From NCBI GenBank assembly GCA_021030905.1, contig JAGFMI010000017.1, positions 930,001 through 994,000 on the forward strand: 64,000 bases of DNA. Reading direction: 5' to 3'. The stretch comes from Pyrenula massariospora. Its lineage: Eukaryota > Ascomycota > Eurotiomycetes > Pyrenulales > Pyrenulaceae. A model generated the notes under the pieces. The model did no database searches. It saw nothing but the letters and a program-made list of their open reading frames with translations, and was not told the origin of the DNA. Below are positions 21,282 through 32,134 of this stretch, piece after piece; position 1 is the first letter of the stretch; each line of letters opens with the position of its first letter. The translations under genes and the position numbers were made by a program.

Positions 21282-21799
21282 ATGACAGATCCATCTCGTG
21301 TGGCCTCTACGGTCTACGTTGGCGGCCTAGATCAATCGGTGACGACTAATACCCTTTCCGAAGCGTTCATTCCGTTCGGTCCAATATCAGACATTTCATT
21401 GCCAAAGCCTGAAGCACCGTCCTCGGCCGATTTACATCGTGGATTTGGTTACGTGGAGTTCGAAGATGCCTTAGATGCAAAGGAAGCCATAAACAACATG
21501 AACCAAAGCGAGCTCTACGGGAGGACAATCAAAGTGGCTGCCGCAAAGCCGTCGCAAAAGGACAACTCCGAGGGGCTTGGCAGCAAGATCGCCATCTGGG
21601 AGCAGGTAAGTCCAGCTCTCTAAGATGGCATCAGCATGAAGCAACTCACATACAACAGGAGGGATATCTGGCAGAGCACGCCGTAGACCAGGAGGACAAG
21701 CTGGCAGCACAAAAAACAGATGTAAACAACCATGAACGGTCGCCAGATCCTATGGAGGGCCTTGAAGGGCTAGATGTTGCAGGACCTCGAGCGAAGTGA
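21282..21799 (+). CDS. single-RRM protein related to the cyclophilin-33 RRM
   Basis: Two exons (21282-21605, 21659-21799; 53-bp intron with donor GTAAGT) encode 154 residues. One RNA-recognition motif fills residues 9-88: RNP2 is VYVGGL and RNP1 is RGFGYVEF. After it come KVAAAKPSQKDN and, across the intron, IWEQEGYLAEHAVD, an arrangement typical of fungal proteins that resemble the N-terminal RRM of human cyclophilin E (PPIE/Cyp33) but lack the cyclophilin domain. A role in spliceosome-linked RNA binding is inferred from that similarity. The tail is short and acidic. Confidence 0.85.
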
Positions 21800-21980
21800 A
21801 TTGGGGTTGAATGTAAAATTTTCATCATTCTGATAGCGACGGGCGTTTAATGACAAAGTCAATCGCGCCGGGGGCCTTTTGCATATGTACATCAAGCGCT
21901 AAAAGCTCCTTCCCTGCAGCTCTCGGCTCGCGCAAGGCTTCTGTTCCGTTCAATTGTGATAATCTGGATCGTTCAAATTG

Positions 21981-22505
21981 TCAAGCCGGGTTCGAAGGAT
22001 GGTCGCCTTTGCCCTTGTGTTCAGTCTTAACCTTTGGTGGATTCTTCCATAGTCTAAGTGTTTTGTCGGTCATCAATTTCCTCCCCATTGCAAAAACCGC
22101 GGCGAAGAGAGCAAAACTAAGGACAGTCAGTCGTGATTCCGTCATACATCTTTGGAAGAACTCACGCAAGGACGACGCCAAGTGGAATGAGCTCGGGTGG
22201 GATCTTCTTCAAAGTGCGAATTCGTTGGGAGATGGTATGCGCTGATGATTGTCAGAATGCCACGAATTGACGGAGTATTCTAGCTACCGCTATGCTCTTC
22301 TTTCTAAGGATCATCAGTCAGCGGCGGATGAAGAATAGTGGATGCGGTAGACCGGGAATGTTCTTACAGGAACTGCCTTTAACGGTCTTGCGGGTTGGAT
22401 CTTGAGGCCGCGAGCTTGCTGTCTCAAGAACGCTCGATGGAAATAAGCTGGCTGAGCTCGCAGAAGCTTTGCGGGGTTCATAAGGTTCGACATTGCTGGA
22501 ATCAC
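21981..22505 (-). CDS. MLRQ/NDUFA4-like mitochondrial inner-membrane protein
   Basis: Small respiratory-chain protein of the MLRQ (NDUFA4) type, reported in complex I or complex IV. Four exons, 22368-22505, 22288-22303 (16 nt), 22166-22241 and 21981-22116, with introns of 64, 46 and 49 bp, give 121 residues. The N-terminus is a presequence-like stretch rich in Arg and Ala (AKLLRAQPAYFHRAFLRQ). The 16-nt exon supplies KEEHS and links to HTISQRIRTLKKIPPEL. One membrane segment follows (IPLGVVLAFALFAAVFAMG), then RKLMTDKTLRLWKNPP. The start could be the ATG at 22505, 22493 or 22481. Without the micro-exon the frame is lost, which supports it. It is head-to-head with COX12. Confidence 0.8.
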
Positions 22506-22754
22506 CAGTATATCGTGGAGAAAGTATCAAAGTTGTATTCAGGGTATGGTTGTTGTAAGTTAGGAGATGTAGCGGCATTGAGGGGAAGCTTTGCTATTGG
22601 CTGGTGCCGGAGCTACCTGAGCTTCCGCCGAGTGACCTCAATCGTCTTCAACCTCCATTACAAACCACCATCATCCCACCGTCCTTTCTCTTTACCGTGG
22701 AACCGTGCAAGGAACCCCGCATCACCTCAAGAACTTAAGCGTCCCTTTACAAAT
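22506..22754. promoter_or_regulatory. bidirectional promoter of the MLRQ-like gene and COX12
   Basis: Only 249 bp separate the two divergent start codons, so the promoters must overlap. An inverted CCAAT box lies near the middle (22596-22600). Confidence 0.6.
22596..22600 (-). promoter_or_regulatory. CCAAT box (HAP complex site candidate)
   Basis: The sequence GCTATTGGCTGG contains ATTGG, the reverse of CCAAT. The Hap2/3/5 complex activates respiratory genes through CCAAT in fungi, so its position between two respiratory genes fits. Function is inferred. Confidence 0.5.
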
Positions 22755-23430
22755 ATGCCTCATACCGAGATAGAGACGCCGGATGCGGAGGAACTGGGTG
22801 GAAACGTCACGAAACCCTTCAAGGCTCGTTGCAACCTTCATTTTCACGCAGACCCTTGCGCTGACACCTAGCAGTTTGTGACAGCTGGTGAGAGCTCCCT
22901 CTCACTATCTTGAACATGCACCGATTCCGCCCGACTAGCTTCAACCTTTGACATGCTTTGCTTACCCCCGTTAATCTCAGGCTACGACGCCCGCTTCCCC
23001 AATCAAAACCAGTACGTTATCACGGAAGACACAGTTAGAAGAGCCCGTACACTGATAGAAAATTAGAACCAAGCACTGTTGGCAGAACTATGTCGACTAC
23101 CACAAGTGCATCATAGCCAAGGGTGAAGAATTCCGCCCGTGTCGTCAGGTACGAATCGTCATGTCTTAGTGACAAGACTTGTTGCATTACTCAATCTATC
23201 TGGTCATGCACATGCAACTTCTTGACTTATTCCGATTGACAATCTAACACATCCGAATATCTAGTTCTATCTCGCATATCGCTCGCTTTGTCCTAGCGGC
23301 TGGGTTGCACGATGGGATGATCAACGCGGTAAGCGAAAGAAGCGCTTTTTCCATTTTTGTGTTTCAGTGTTCAACTAATGTGAACGGTGGCACAGATGCG
23401 GGTAATTTTCCAGTTGACTTGGAAAATTGA
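22755..23430 (+). CDS. COX12: cytochrome c oxidase subunit VIb (Cox12/COX6B)
   Basis: Small intermembrane-space subunit of complex IV. Six exons: 22755-22823, 22875-22887 (13 nt), 22981-23011, 23067-23148, 23265-23328, 23396-23430; phases agree and give 97 residues. The coiled-coil-helix-coiled-coil-helix core is complete, with a CX9C pair (KHCWQNYVDYHKC) and a CX10C pair (PCRQFYLAYRSLC), imported and oxidised by Mia40. YDARFPNQNQTKHCW and SLCPSGWVARWDDQRDAGNF are family signatures. Intron 1 appears to be GC-AG (AAG|GCTCGT), because the conserved VTKPFK must join FVTAGYDAR and no GT donor lies in frame there. Few vertebrate or yeast homologues have such short exons. Confidence 0.92.
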
Positions 23431-26400
23431 TTGATGTATGCCGGATTTCATTGCGGTTTTTCGGGTGCTCAAGAATGGAAAATACGAGCCAATAAATTAA
23501 AGTTCAGATATTCCACTCAAAGAACGATTCAGCTTCTATTGAATTGTCTGCCTCAAACTTGATATGCAGCTGCAGATCTCCGAAAAATTGATCCATAACC
23601 GTATATCTCTATAACGTTGATCCGAAGCCAAAGGTCTATCCTGTCGATCCATAATCGATAGAATGGTACTAAGATCAATGCGTTGCTTCGAGACTAGATA
23701 TTGGAGAAGGTGGCCTGTCCATACTTTACGTTCGAGACCATCTAGCTGATAGAGGGTTATGCCATAATTTCTGATATCATCGATTGCAATTTTGATTTGA
23801 GACCTTTGCGCTCCGAGCTGTGGTTACAGACATTCAACACTACCATACTTTACATGTAATTGTATGTTGCTGCCATCACTTCGTGGAAAGTCTTTATTGC
23901 GGACTTCATAGGCATTATTCTATATATTTCACTGTAGCAAACTTCCACAGTCGGTACGCTACCAATTTACTATGGCGAGCTTTCTGCAAATGGGTTCCCG
24001 TATGGTTTACCATAGAGATTTGTCTATGGACGGATGCGCATATGATTGACTGCAACGAATTGTGTGGAGATATTTGTGCAAATATGTCCCTGTAATATAT
24101 TAGGTATCTTAGGAAGGTGGATGGCGTATAACTTCAAAAATTGCTAGAACGGGTCACAAGTCTTGTGACCGACGATATTAGACAGGGTTGCGTACCCGAT
24201 AATTAACATTGGCAATCGCCTGGCTAGGAATCGGAGGTGCCCAAACTTATGAAATCCAGCTTTAGGTAAAAAAAGCTTCATTAAGCATTAAGCAAAGGGA
24301 GGATCGATATACCAGACGTCGCTGTCTTGTATGTTCTCAACGCGCGGCACACAGTCTATCGAATGCATCCGTCTTAGTGCAAAAGAAGTATCATCAGAAG
24401 CACTCTTCAAAGAAATACTCCACAATCGTCACTGAAACTGAGCAGCTTAGTGAGCTCTGCTGTGTATCCTTAGGAAGGAGCAGATTGAATATGTCCCACC
24501 GCGTATGCATCTTGACACTGAAGCCGACAACAAGATCTGACTTCGCTGTATGTGTGCTGTCTCTTCGTGTAAAATGATCTTTCAAATCCTTTGTGTCCGT
24601 AATTGATTGCACAGTTGACCTCTTCGTTGAGGAGTTTCTTTTGGTCGTCATCACATGTCAGAGAAAATCTACTCGAGCCCGAGAGCGTTGGAAGTCAAAG
24701 TAGGGATAAGCAAACAGCTTTTTGTGCATAATAGGTTATATAGAGCAAAACGTCATCTGCCTCTATTAGGTTCAAAAAGTTCGGGCTCATCACAAAGTTG
24801 TCGCTCAAAACATAGCGTGGTCGACAGTCAAGCATTGGACCAACCAGAGAAGATTCTAGAATCATTTTCGCAAAGATCTTAGCCTGTAATAGCTTGACGT
24901 GTTGCATTCTGTTAGTCTTGGATCAATGGCGCTAAGTCGAAAGAGAGGCTTGCGATAACAGATTGTACGTTACAAAGCAGGCTACCGAAGATAAAAATGT
25001 TCCCCGTTCTCGCTTGAACTTGTTCAGTAGGATTTCTAATAAATTTTTAGAATTAGTAGTAATATTTTTCAATATCTAATACCGGATAAGAATACTGAAA
25101 TAGCCAGCGTCTGATCCTCACATTGCGAAATATGTGAATCAGAATTGACAAAGGTCCAGCCAGGAAAACTTTAAAAACAGGCCACGCAATCGCTGACAAA
25201 CAGCAACACTTAGCTACTTGGAAAATAAGCTAATAAAGGGTCTGCCTTGTAGGTCGTAGCTCGTATTAAGAATCGAGCTTGAAGTAGGCAGATCTGACAC
25301 AACGTGTCGAAAGTGAAACGCAACCTACCGCTTAGACGTTGCTTAGACGATGAAAACCCACATTCAAGTACACTTGAATATGGCACGCCTCTGCAAGCTG
25401 TTTACTTGTGTTAGAAACGCACACACCTGGAGCGATATTGAAAATATGCGAGCTGTGTTAGTACCTCAGCCTTATCTCAAATCAAGAGCCTGCGTGTTAG
25501 GATGAATTTATTGAGACATTCGTTGATAATTTCTGCTAGTGCAGCAGCATCGAAATTCCATGTCGTTTTTGCTGCACACTGCTAGCGAGGACATATTCCA
25601 CAGTCTTAGCGCAGTATTAGACATATGCTCCTGATGACTGTTTTCTCGAAGAGATTCGACTGTTAAGTGCTTCCTAAACTTGGCTCGGGGCTTGGATGTA
25701 GTTTAGGTCTGCAGCGTTTCCGTAGAGAATTTGAAGTCTTTTCAGGTACAAGATTGCAAGGAGAGGCTGTCGAGGAGAGCTCACTTCTTAAGCCGTGAGG
25801 CACAAACGAAAAGAGCAAGCCGCCCAGATGGATTGGCCCCGAGCGGAATGGCCTCCCATGGAGCGATTTTAGGGGTAGCAGGTAACGAACGATCGGGTTG
25901 ATTTCGAAGAGACCACTGATCAGTGGTTGAAGGGCTTTCAAATCAAAGTATAGTATATGGTTGCCCACCATGCTCGGACCTGAACCCAAGAACGAACAAA
26001 GTACACAGCGGAGATAATATAGTTTAAGCAGGACTCAGGGGGTTGCACATACGAGATCTTGGGCCGGTACTTTGTTGAGATTACGGCGTTTGGCGGTCCA
26101 GTGAGAACGGCGAGTCGCGTCTTTTCGCACCACGGGAGTCGGGAAGGATTTTCGCCTTGAGACCGTTTTTTCCAGCCGCATGCGCCCAAAGGAGAAATTC
26201 TCGACTCTGAGTTTGCAGGCAGAGGATGGTTCTGATGTGAATCAGCCTCTCGGATCACTCAGCGATCTGACCATGGCTCGACTGCCTCGGCTTGTTTTCT
26301 ACATCAGCAACGCGGGAAGCGTTAGCTCGTCAGCTTCCACAACCTCATTTCACGGCAGAGATTCAAAGTCACCAGCTGTCCCATTGCTCTCCATGACGAC

Positions 26401-26803
26401 GCATCATTGTGAAACCCACCCACAAGAAGATGACGCCGACTCCACCAGTCCTGAGTCGTGGATTCGTTATCTTTTCGCCCTGCTCCACCTTATCCCATCC
26501 CTGCCGCATATCGTCAGCCTTGCCATACAGATCCCTCCAGAAATCACTTCTCCCGAGGCACTCTGGTTCACGGCTAAGAAGCGATGCTGTATGCTTTCCG
26601 AGCGGCCCGCCTGCTGGACATTCCAGAAGCAATGAGATGCACCACGTTGCCACATGTAGTTCTACGCACAGGAAAGTTTCCGATTTGCCGTTCTGTCTCT
26701 TGTTTGGTCCTCAGTCAGTACCATGATACGAATCGTTGCCCAAATTTTCGTCCTTCATTTCCATTAAGATCGTTAAACTTGGAGCCTATGGCAGGTCCGG
26801 GTC
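23431..26803. other. gene-poor stretch of 3.4 kb
   Basis: Between COX12 and the pseudokinase no gene can be supported. Parts are AT-rich (for example 25020-25110). ORFs on both strands stay below about 150 codons; the longest, 26180-26635 (+), has some protein-like composition but no domain. No terminal repeats were recognised. Confidence 0.5.
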
Positions 26804-27961
26804 ATGCTACCTCGTCGCAAACTCTGGTTGGCACTCCGGACTTGTTCCATAGGCGCCGTTATTCTCATTTTGATATTTCGTTTCCAAAGTCCAATCGTTG
26901 ATGATCCCAAAAATCCAGTCACACCATACCAATGTTCGAACATCCTCCGGTCGAACCCAAAGCCACTTGGAAAATTCACTGGTCAAGCCGTTGAACCTGA
27001 CCATGAATCGACTCGATCGGCTGCCTACACTCTGAATGACAAGCAAGTCGCGATCAGAACCTTGACAATACCCGCCGATGACCCCGATGGCGCATCCAAG
27101 CGATATGCCGTCAAACGAGCCTACTGTATATTGACGCAGCTTCCACATCCCAATCTTATGACAGTCCACCATCTCAGCTATGATGGCCCTGCTTGGCAAC
27201 TCGAGACCGAGTTCCTTCCCTACCGTCTCCGACCCACTCTCCAGATACCTAACCTCCCCCAGCGTGCCATCGACTGCATCTTCCTCCAGCTCCTCTCAGC
27301 GATCCGCCACCTTCACTCACACGGCCTCGCGCATCTGTCTCTTTCCCTATCCACCATCGACATTACCTCCCGCGGCATCCCCAAACTCTCCTCCCTAACC
27401 TCCGCATTCTACTTCGAAACCGCCAGTGGCATCACCCAAAACACCACCACGACCACTCGCTTCCCTCGGTTCGCCGCCCCGGAAACCCTGCCCCTCCCCG
27501 GCGACGATCGTCCTCCATCCCCCTACGACCCCCCAGCGGCAGACATCTTCGCCCTCGCCACCCTCTACATCTGCATGACACTCCGACGCTGCCCGTGGTC
27601 CACGCCCACCCTTACCGACCCCTCCTTCCGGCTATTTGCCGAAGACGACGCACTCATCGTCTCCAGCATGCGCTACCCGACCGTCGACGAGCTGCCAGAA
27701 CTGCCCAAGGGTGGGCGGGGACCGAGGACGCTACTAAGGTTCCTACCAAGGGAGAGCCGAAAGGTGATTGGGAGGATGCTGAGTTTGGCACCGGGGGAGC
27801 GGCCGAGTCCGCAGGACGTGCTTAAGGACGAGTGGGTAAGGGGAATCCATTTTTGTGAGTGGGGGAAGAGTGGTGGATTGAAGGGATTTCTGAGGACCGG
27901 CGAAGGGCCAGAGGAAGGGAAAGAGTTACCCGTTGGGTACGTGGAGCTGATTCGAATATGA
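26804..27961 (+). CDS. membrane-anchored protein-kinase-like protein (probable pseudokinase)
   Basis: Single exon, 385 residues. An N-terminal signal anchor (about 7-25: LWLALRTCSIGAVILILIF) is followed by a protein-kinase fold (about 65-350). The fold is recognisable from VAIRTLTIP, the helix with ILTQLPHPNLM, LLSAIRHLHSHGLAHL, FAAPETL (the APE motif) and the subdomain IX region DIFALATLYICMTL. The key catalytic motifs are lost: the VAIK lysine is Arg, the HRD triad reads HLS, and no DFG is present after PKLSSLTSAF. It would therefore act as a scaffold or regulator. The C-terminal part (VRGIHFCEW) recalls Hal/Npr1-type fungal kinases, but this is weak. No partner is suggested by the neighbours. 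Confidence 0.75.
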   Translation: MLPRRKLWLALRTCSIGAVILILIFRFQSPIVDDPKNPVTPYQCSNILRSNPKPLGKFTGQAVEPDHESTRSAAYTLNDKQVAIRTLTIPADDPDGASKRYAVKRAYCILTQLPHPNLMTVHHLSYDGPAWQLETEFLPYRLRPTLQIPNLPQRAIDCIFLQLLSAIRHLHSHGLAHLSLSLSTIDITSRGIPKLSSLTSAFYFETASGITQNTTTTTRFPRFAAPETLPLPGDDRPPSPYDPPAADIFALATLYICMTLRRCPWSTPTLTDPSFRLFAEDDALIVSSMRYPTVDELPELPKGGRGPRTLLRFLPRESRKVIGRMLSLAPGERPSPQDVLKDEWVRGIHFCEWGKSGGLKGFLRTGEGPEEGKELPVGYVELIRI

Positions 27962-28273
27962 AATTTGGTTCTTTCGTTTGTTCATGGTTTAGCATCTTCG
28001 GATAGAGGACATGCACGCCTGGTGAATGCACTTGACATCTTCGAAGGGGGGGTTTAGCATCGCATAGCGTGGATAGAAATAATGGGATATAAAGGCATGA
28101 TGAACCACATGATGAGCTTGGAACGGGCCTAGATTAGAGATAGACGGTATATCAGTGAATAGCAGCATCACTTTGCGATCACGCTTTCTAAGCAGGCACA
28201 CATCGGTCATTCATCACCTAAAGTTTCGGACAAAGAATGTCCTCCATCAATCCCAGAGTCCTTTTCATTAGCC

Positions 28274-28684
28274 ATGGGATTAGTCCCAACTTCTACAATG
28301 TCTCAGTCCTCTCGTACGTCCCGAATCCCAGAAATCAAAGTCATCGACATGTCTTCTCACGCCAGTCCCGAACGTCCCAATGACGACGAGGACGCTGAAT
28401 GGTTCTTCGCTCCAAAGTCCACAACCACGGACATCTACGTCTGCGGCAACTGCACCGAACCGCTCAACCTCCATCCCTCAACCACCTATGACCCTGAGAG
28501 TCCTGACACATACAAGTGCGCCAAATGTGGCATGAGAAATTTTCTGGCCGACGGTCGAAGGACGTTGTATGGGGATCTGCAGGGTTATATGAAGTGGTAC
28601 GGCCGGGATTATCTCTATTGGCTTTCTACGAGGGTTGGGGAGATGGAGAAGGTGTTTGAGGAGAAGTTTGGAAAGGGGACGTAG
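28274..28684 (+). CDS. small zinc-ribbon protein, function unknown
   Basis: Single exon, 136 residues. Two CxxC pairs (VCGNC near residue 56 and KCAKC near 84, about 25 residues apart) should bind one zinc ion. The N-terminal half is polar, with a DDEDAEWFFAPK segment; after the zinc site come RNFLADGRRTLYGDLQGY and a helical end with EKVFEEKFGKG. The spacing is larger than in Rpb12/RPABC4-type ribbons, so I do not assign it to RNA polymerase. The ATG at 28274 is the first in frame; a second Met follows after eight residues. Confidence 0.65.
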   Translation: MGLVPTSTMSQSSRTSRIPEIKVIDMSSHASPERPNDDEDAEWFFAPKSTTTDIYVCGNCTEPLNLHPSTTYDPESPDTYKCAKCGMRNFLADGRRTLYGDLQGYMKWYGRDYLYWLSTRVGEMEKVFEEKFGKGT

Positions 28685-30287
28685 TAAAAGCTTCGCCGAG
28701 AAGTGTGAGAGAGGCCAGGAGGGAACATAGAAAGTGGCCTAAGGAACACTGCTCAGTAACAACAGTGGGCTGTGAATGGGGAAGGGAGGGAAGATAATTG
28801 ATGTATGACCAATAATGGCATTCGGATACCATATTATGCAATCATATCTCAATACCTAAAGTAGGTGCTAGTCTACTTTGGTTGCCTCATCCCAAGTCAT
28901 TCGCTGTCTGTTCTCCAGGCCTGTCTCTCTGTGTTCCGCTCGGTATGCTGCCATTCCATTCGGCGAAGGTCATGACGATGACCGAGATATGCATCAATTA
29001 ATGCTTGCGACATATCATCCCGCCACATATATTTGGTCCGATTATAGAGTTGGTCTGCAGCAACGGTTTTTTCTTCCATTGGTAGCTCCATTCATGACGT
29101 TTTAGGATCTATGCACATTCGACGATTGGCCATACGCGCCTCTACCTGCATTACCGTGAGCATCAAACAAGATATTGTGAGATTGCAGACTTTACTCTCA
29201 AGTGATAATACTCTTGAGCAGAAACCCTAGCAATTTTTATGCCCTGGCAGGCTTTTCGTAATATGGAAGGATATCGCTGGCCATCACTGCTGACGTAGTG
29301 GGTCATTTCCCAACCAGTGATAGATCTTGAACGGAAGATTCGAAGACTAAGAAGTCACCTAAGCTCTGCTGTTCCACCAGGCCTATGGGAGTAGCCCGAC
29401 AGACAATTCTAAGGTCGTCGAATTAGAAAGGACCGCCCAATCCGTCCTACGGCGTCATTGCGTCTTCTGGGTCAACACGTGTCTGCGGTGTCTTCCCCGC
29501 GATAAAAAGATCGTTACGTGCGTCGGTTGGTGAAATGGCATGTCGATTGGCATGACAGTCAGACCGACGTTTGGGACTCAGGCAAGGCGTTTCCCAAGCC
29601 AGCGAATAAGCAACGGCCGGCTCTTGCTTGATCGCACCAGGAAGCTTCTCTGTGAATAGCGCTGTCTTGGTCTGCACGGCTGCATCACATCCCTTGCCAG
29701 CGATGCACATAAGAGCGGTGAGCGAGGTCCGGCTCACCACTCATAGAAGCGAGGTCTGTTCCGTGACGTCGTGATGCAGCCGACAAATCGTCGCCCCTGG
29801 TCGAGATCCTCCGGTGTCTCGCGGGCCGGTGGACAAGGCGCGCGGAGGGCGGCTGGCAGCGCTGTTGGAGGCCTTGGAGACAGCCGGACTTCATCGTTAT
29901 AGGCAGTGTTTGGAGGCTGTCGCGGCAGTGAGCTGTCCGACCACTGCGGGCCTCACGATCGCGACGCTTTTTTTACCTGCGACGACTCCCGCCCCCCCGG
30001 AAAATCGGTGCTGTGCTCGTGATCATTCATCCCCCAAAAACTCCCGGCGGGCGTTGCCACTGCCTCCAGATTCTTTACTTCCCACCTTCCTGCCATCAAT
30101 CAAACAAAAGATATTGAGTTTTTTATCACTGCGCGCTTCGCAAGGCTCGCTATCATCTGCCAGCTGGCTTGCGTTATCTCGCTGCCTCGTCCTACCCTAC
30201 CCTGCCGCCATAGGCGTCGCATTACCGCTGATCCGGCAGCACACTTGACCCTCTTGGCTTAGTGTGTGGTCGCGAACCGGTTTCCCC
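28685..30287. other. gene-poor stretch of 1.6 kb
   Basis: From about 29.7 kb the sequence becomes GC-rich and then pyrimidine-rich before the next start codon, as expected of a promoter and 5' leader. ORFs here (for example 29814-30248, +) look like chance frames in GC-rich DNA. No RNA gene recognised. Confidence 0.45.
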
Positions 30288-31302
30288 ATGGCTGCTGCTC
30301 AGCAATTCGCTCCCATCGCCCTGGCCGCAGTGCCTCCTATGGTGAACAACTACGAGAAGGCCTGGCACCCGGTTAAACGACGAGCAAAAAATCGATTTGG
30401 AAAGTCGAGAAAGGGCGACGACGACCAGAACAATAACGACAACCAAACCAATTACGACGATCGAAACAATTACGACGACTACGACGACCAGCGCGATCAG
30501 ATGCGGTCCCCGGAAGAGCGTGGCCTTATATTGAAACCAAGGAGGGAGGTTTTGAGCGATGAAGAAATCGTCGAACTAGCACCGAGAGCCAACAATCAGC
30601 TCGCAAGACGGCCAGGTGGTTCGATGGTGCGTCGAGCGAGTAGCTGGGACGATGACCACAACTATAATCATTCTAGGGGCAGAGGCTCTGATCGAAGAGG
30701 TCAGCTTGGTTGTGCTAACTCTACCTTTGAACACTACACTTACTTTTATTCACCTAGAGCGAGACTATTACGACTCTGAATCGTCCGTTTCTCCCAGGCG
30801 TCGCACAGGCGGTCGCGGTCGCGGACGAGGCTCATCGCGGGCTGGTGCATCTAAGAGAACAAGCTCTTCGTCATCGTCGTCTATCAATTCTTCCACGGAA
30901 GACGAGAGACAACGAAAGAAGATGTACCGCAAAAAATGGCTCACTACGGGCCTTGCCGGGGTCGCCACAGTTCACGCCGCCTCCAAAGTTTACAGCTCAC
31001 TAGAACGACGAGATAAACGTACACTCGAATTGGCAAAAGGCACCATTACTCCAGAGGAGGCTAAGAAGAAGAAAAATGCAGGTCGCTGGCAAGATGTTGC
31101 AGCTGTAGGTATCGCTGCTCTCGGGATCAAGGGCGCAATGTCAGAATGGCACGAGGCACAAGAAGAACGAGAACAGTACAACAAGAACAAAGAAGAACAG
31201 AAAGAAAGACATGAGAAGAGGTTGCGCCGGATAGCAAGGGCACAAGAACTTGGTGTTGAGCCAAACATTGGCCACCGCCGAAGCAAGAGTACACGAGGAT
31301 GA
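30288..31302 (+). CDS. conserved fungal protein of unknown function with two short hydrophobic helices
   Basis: Two exons (30288-30699 and 30758-31302, 58-bp intron) give 318 residues. The N-terminal half is polar and rich in Asn, Asp, Tyr and Arg (QNNNDNQTNYDDRNNYDDY), with SPEERGLILKPRREVLSDEE as a conserved-looking block. Arg/Gly and Ser runs follow after the splice. The C-terminal part has the most structure: YRKKWLTTGLAGVATVHAAS, then TPEEAKKKKNAGRWQDVAAV and GIAALGIKGAMSEW, a pair of short hydrophobic helices, and a long charged helix to the end (EQKERHEKRLRRIARAQE). I recall similar proteins in many Pezizomycotina, some annotated DUF3824-like; no function is established. Confidence 0.75.
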
Positions 31303-32134
31303 CCAACGAGATAAGGGCAAGTCCACACCATGTATCCGACCTTTGCCCTAGAAAGATGGTTGAGAAGGCTGAGAGTGCATTGCGCGAGCGTTTAATGACA
31401 TCTATGATTTGATGAACTATAAAGCACCGTCGAAGATAGCAACTATTTGCCTAAATCTGCCCATCCCCGTTCGATCTTTATGCTTGTATTTTCATGTACA
31501 TCAGGCCTCCAAGCCAATTGCCCACAGGACGGTATGCCAAGATGGATTGCCAAATTAAGCCTTCAAAAGAGCACCTAGCGTATGTCTAGGGTCTTAATTT
31601 TGCAACAGAGTTGTCTCTCCATGGGGCCAGGGAATTGGCGTCCTTTATCAGGCAAGACGTGGCAAGCTTGTCGAAGGACGGCGGTTCCCCAAAGCCTCTT
31701 CCCCACGGGCTGTCACCCAACGATCTGCACCTCCGGCCTGTTCGGGCGAAAGGTTTGCCTGAAACGCTGTTTTAGGGTGGCGGCACGGGGCAATGACATA
31801 CCATAGTACCGACCCTTAACCTTCACCACCTTTAATAGTGGAGAATTTTGGCCACTGGCTATGCTGCGCCTCTATGACCACTCTCAGCGCCATTTCCATT
31901 GTCTTCTTCAAGTCCGTGACCTCTTCCTTACTGTTTAGCTCCACCGTCGAAACGTTCTGACCTTCAAGAATTCGCCACGAGCGGTTGTGAAGGCCATAGC
32001 CTCAGTCATCTGTTCCTCCTACAGCTAAGACACTTCTTTACCATCTCAAAGCTGTTCGACTTCTCCACCACCCGTCCTCTCCCACCAAACACCTTTCATC
32101 TCATCGATTTCGTTTCCTACAGATCCGATTCAAC
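31303..32134. other. intergenic stretch upstream of calcipressin
   Basis: About 830 bp. The last 150 bp before the calcipressin start are rich in CT, as in many fungal 5' leaders. No ORF with coding character. Confidence 0.45.

Noticed and set aside
26180-26635. 151-codon ORF upstream of the pseudokinase
   Set aside because: No domain, and overlapping antisense ORFs of similar size suggest chance.
29814-30248. 144-codon ORF before the gene at 30288
   Set aside because: GC- and then CT-rich leader sequence; low-complexity product without domain.
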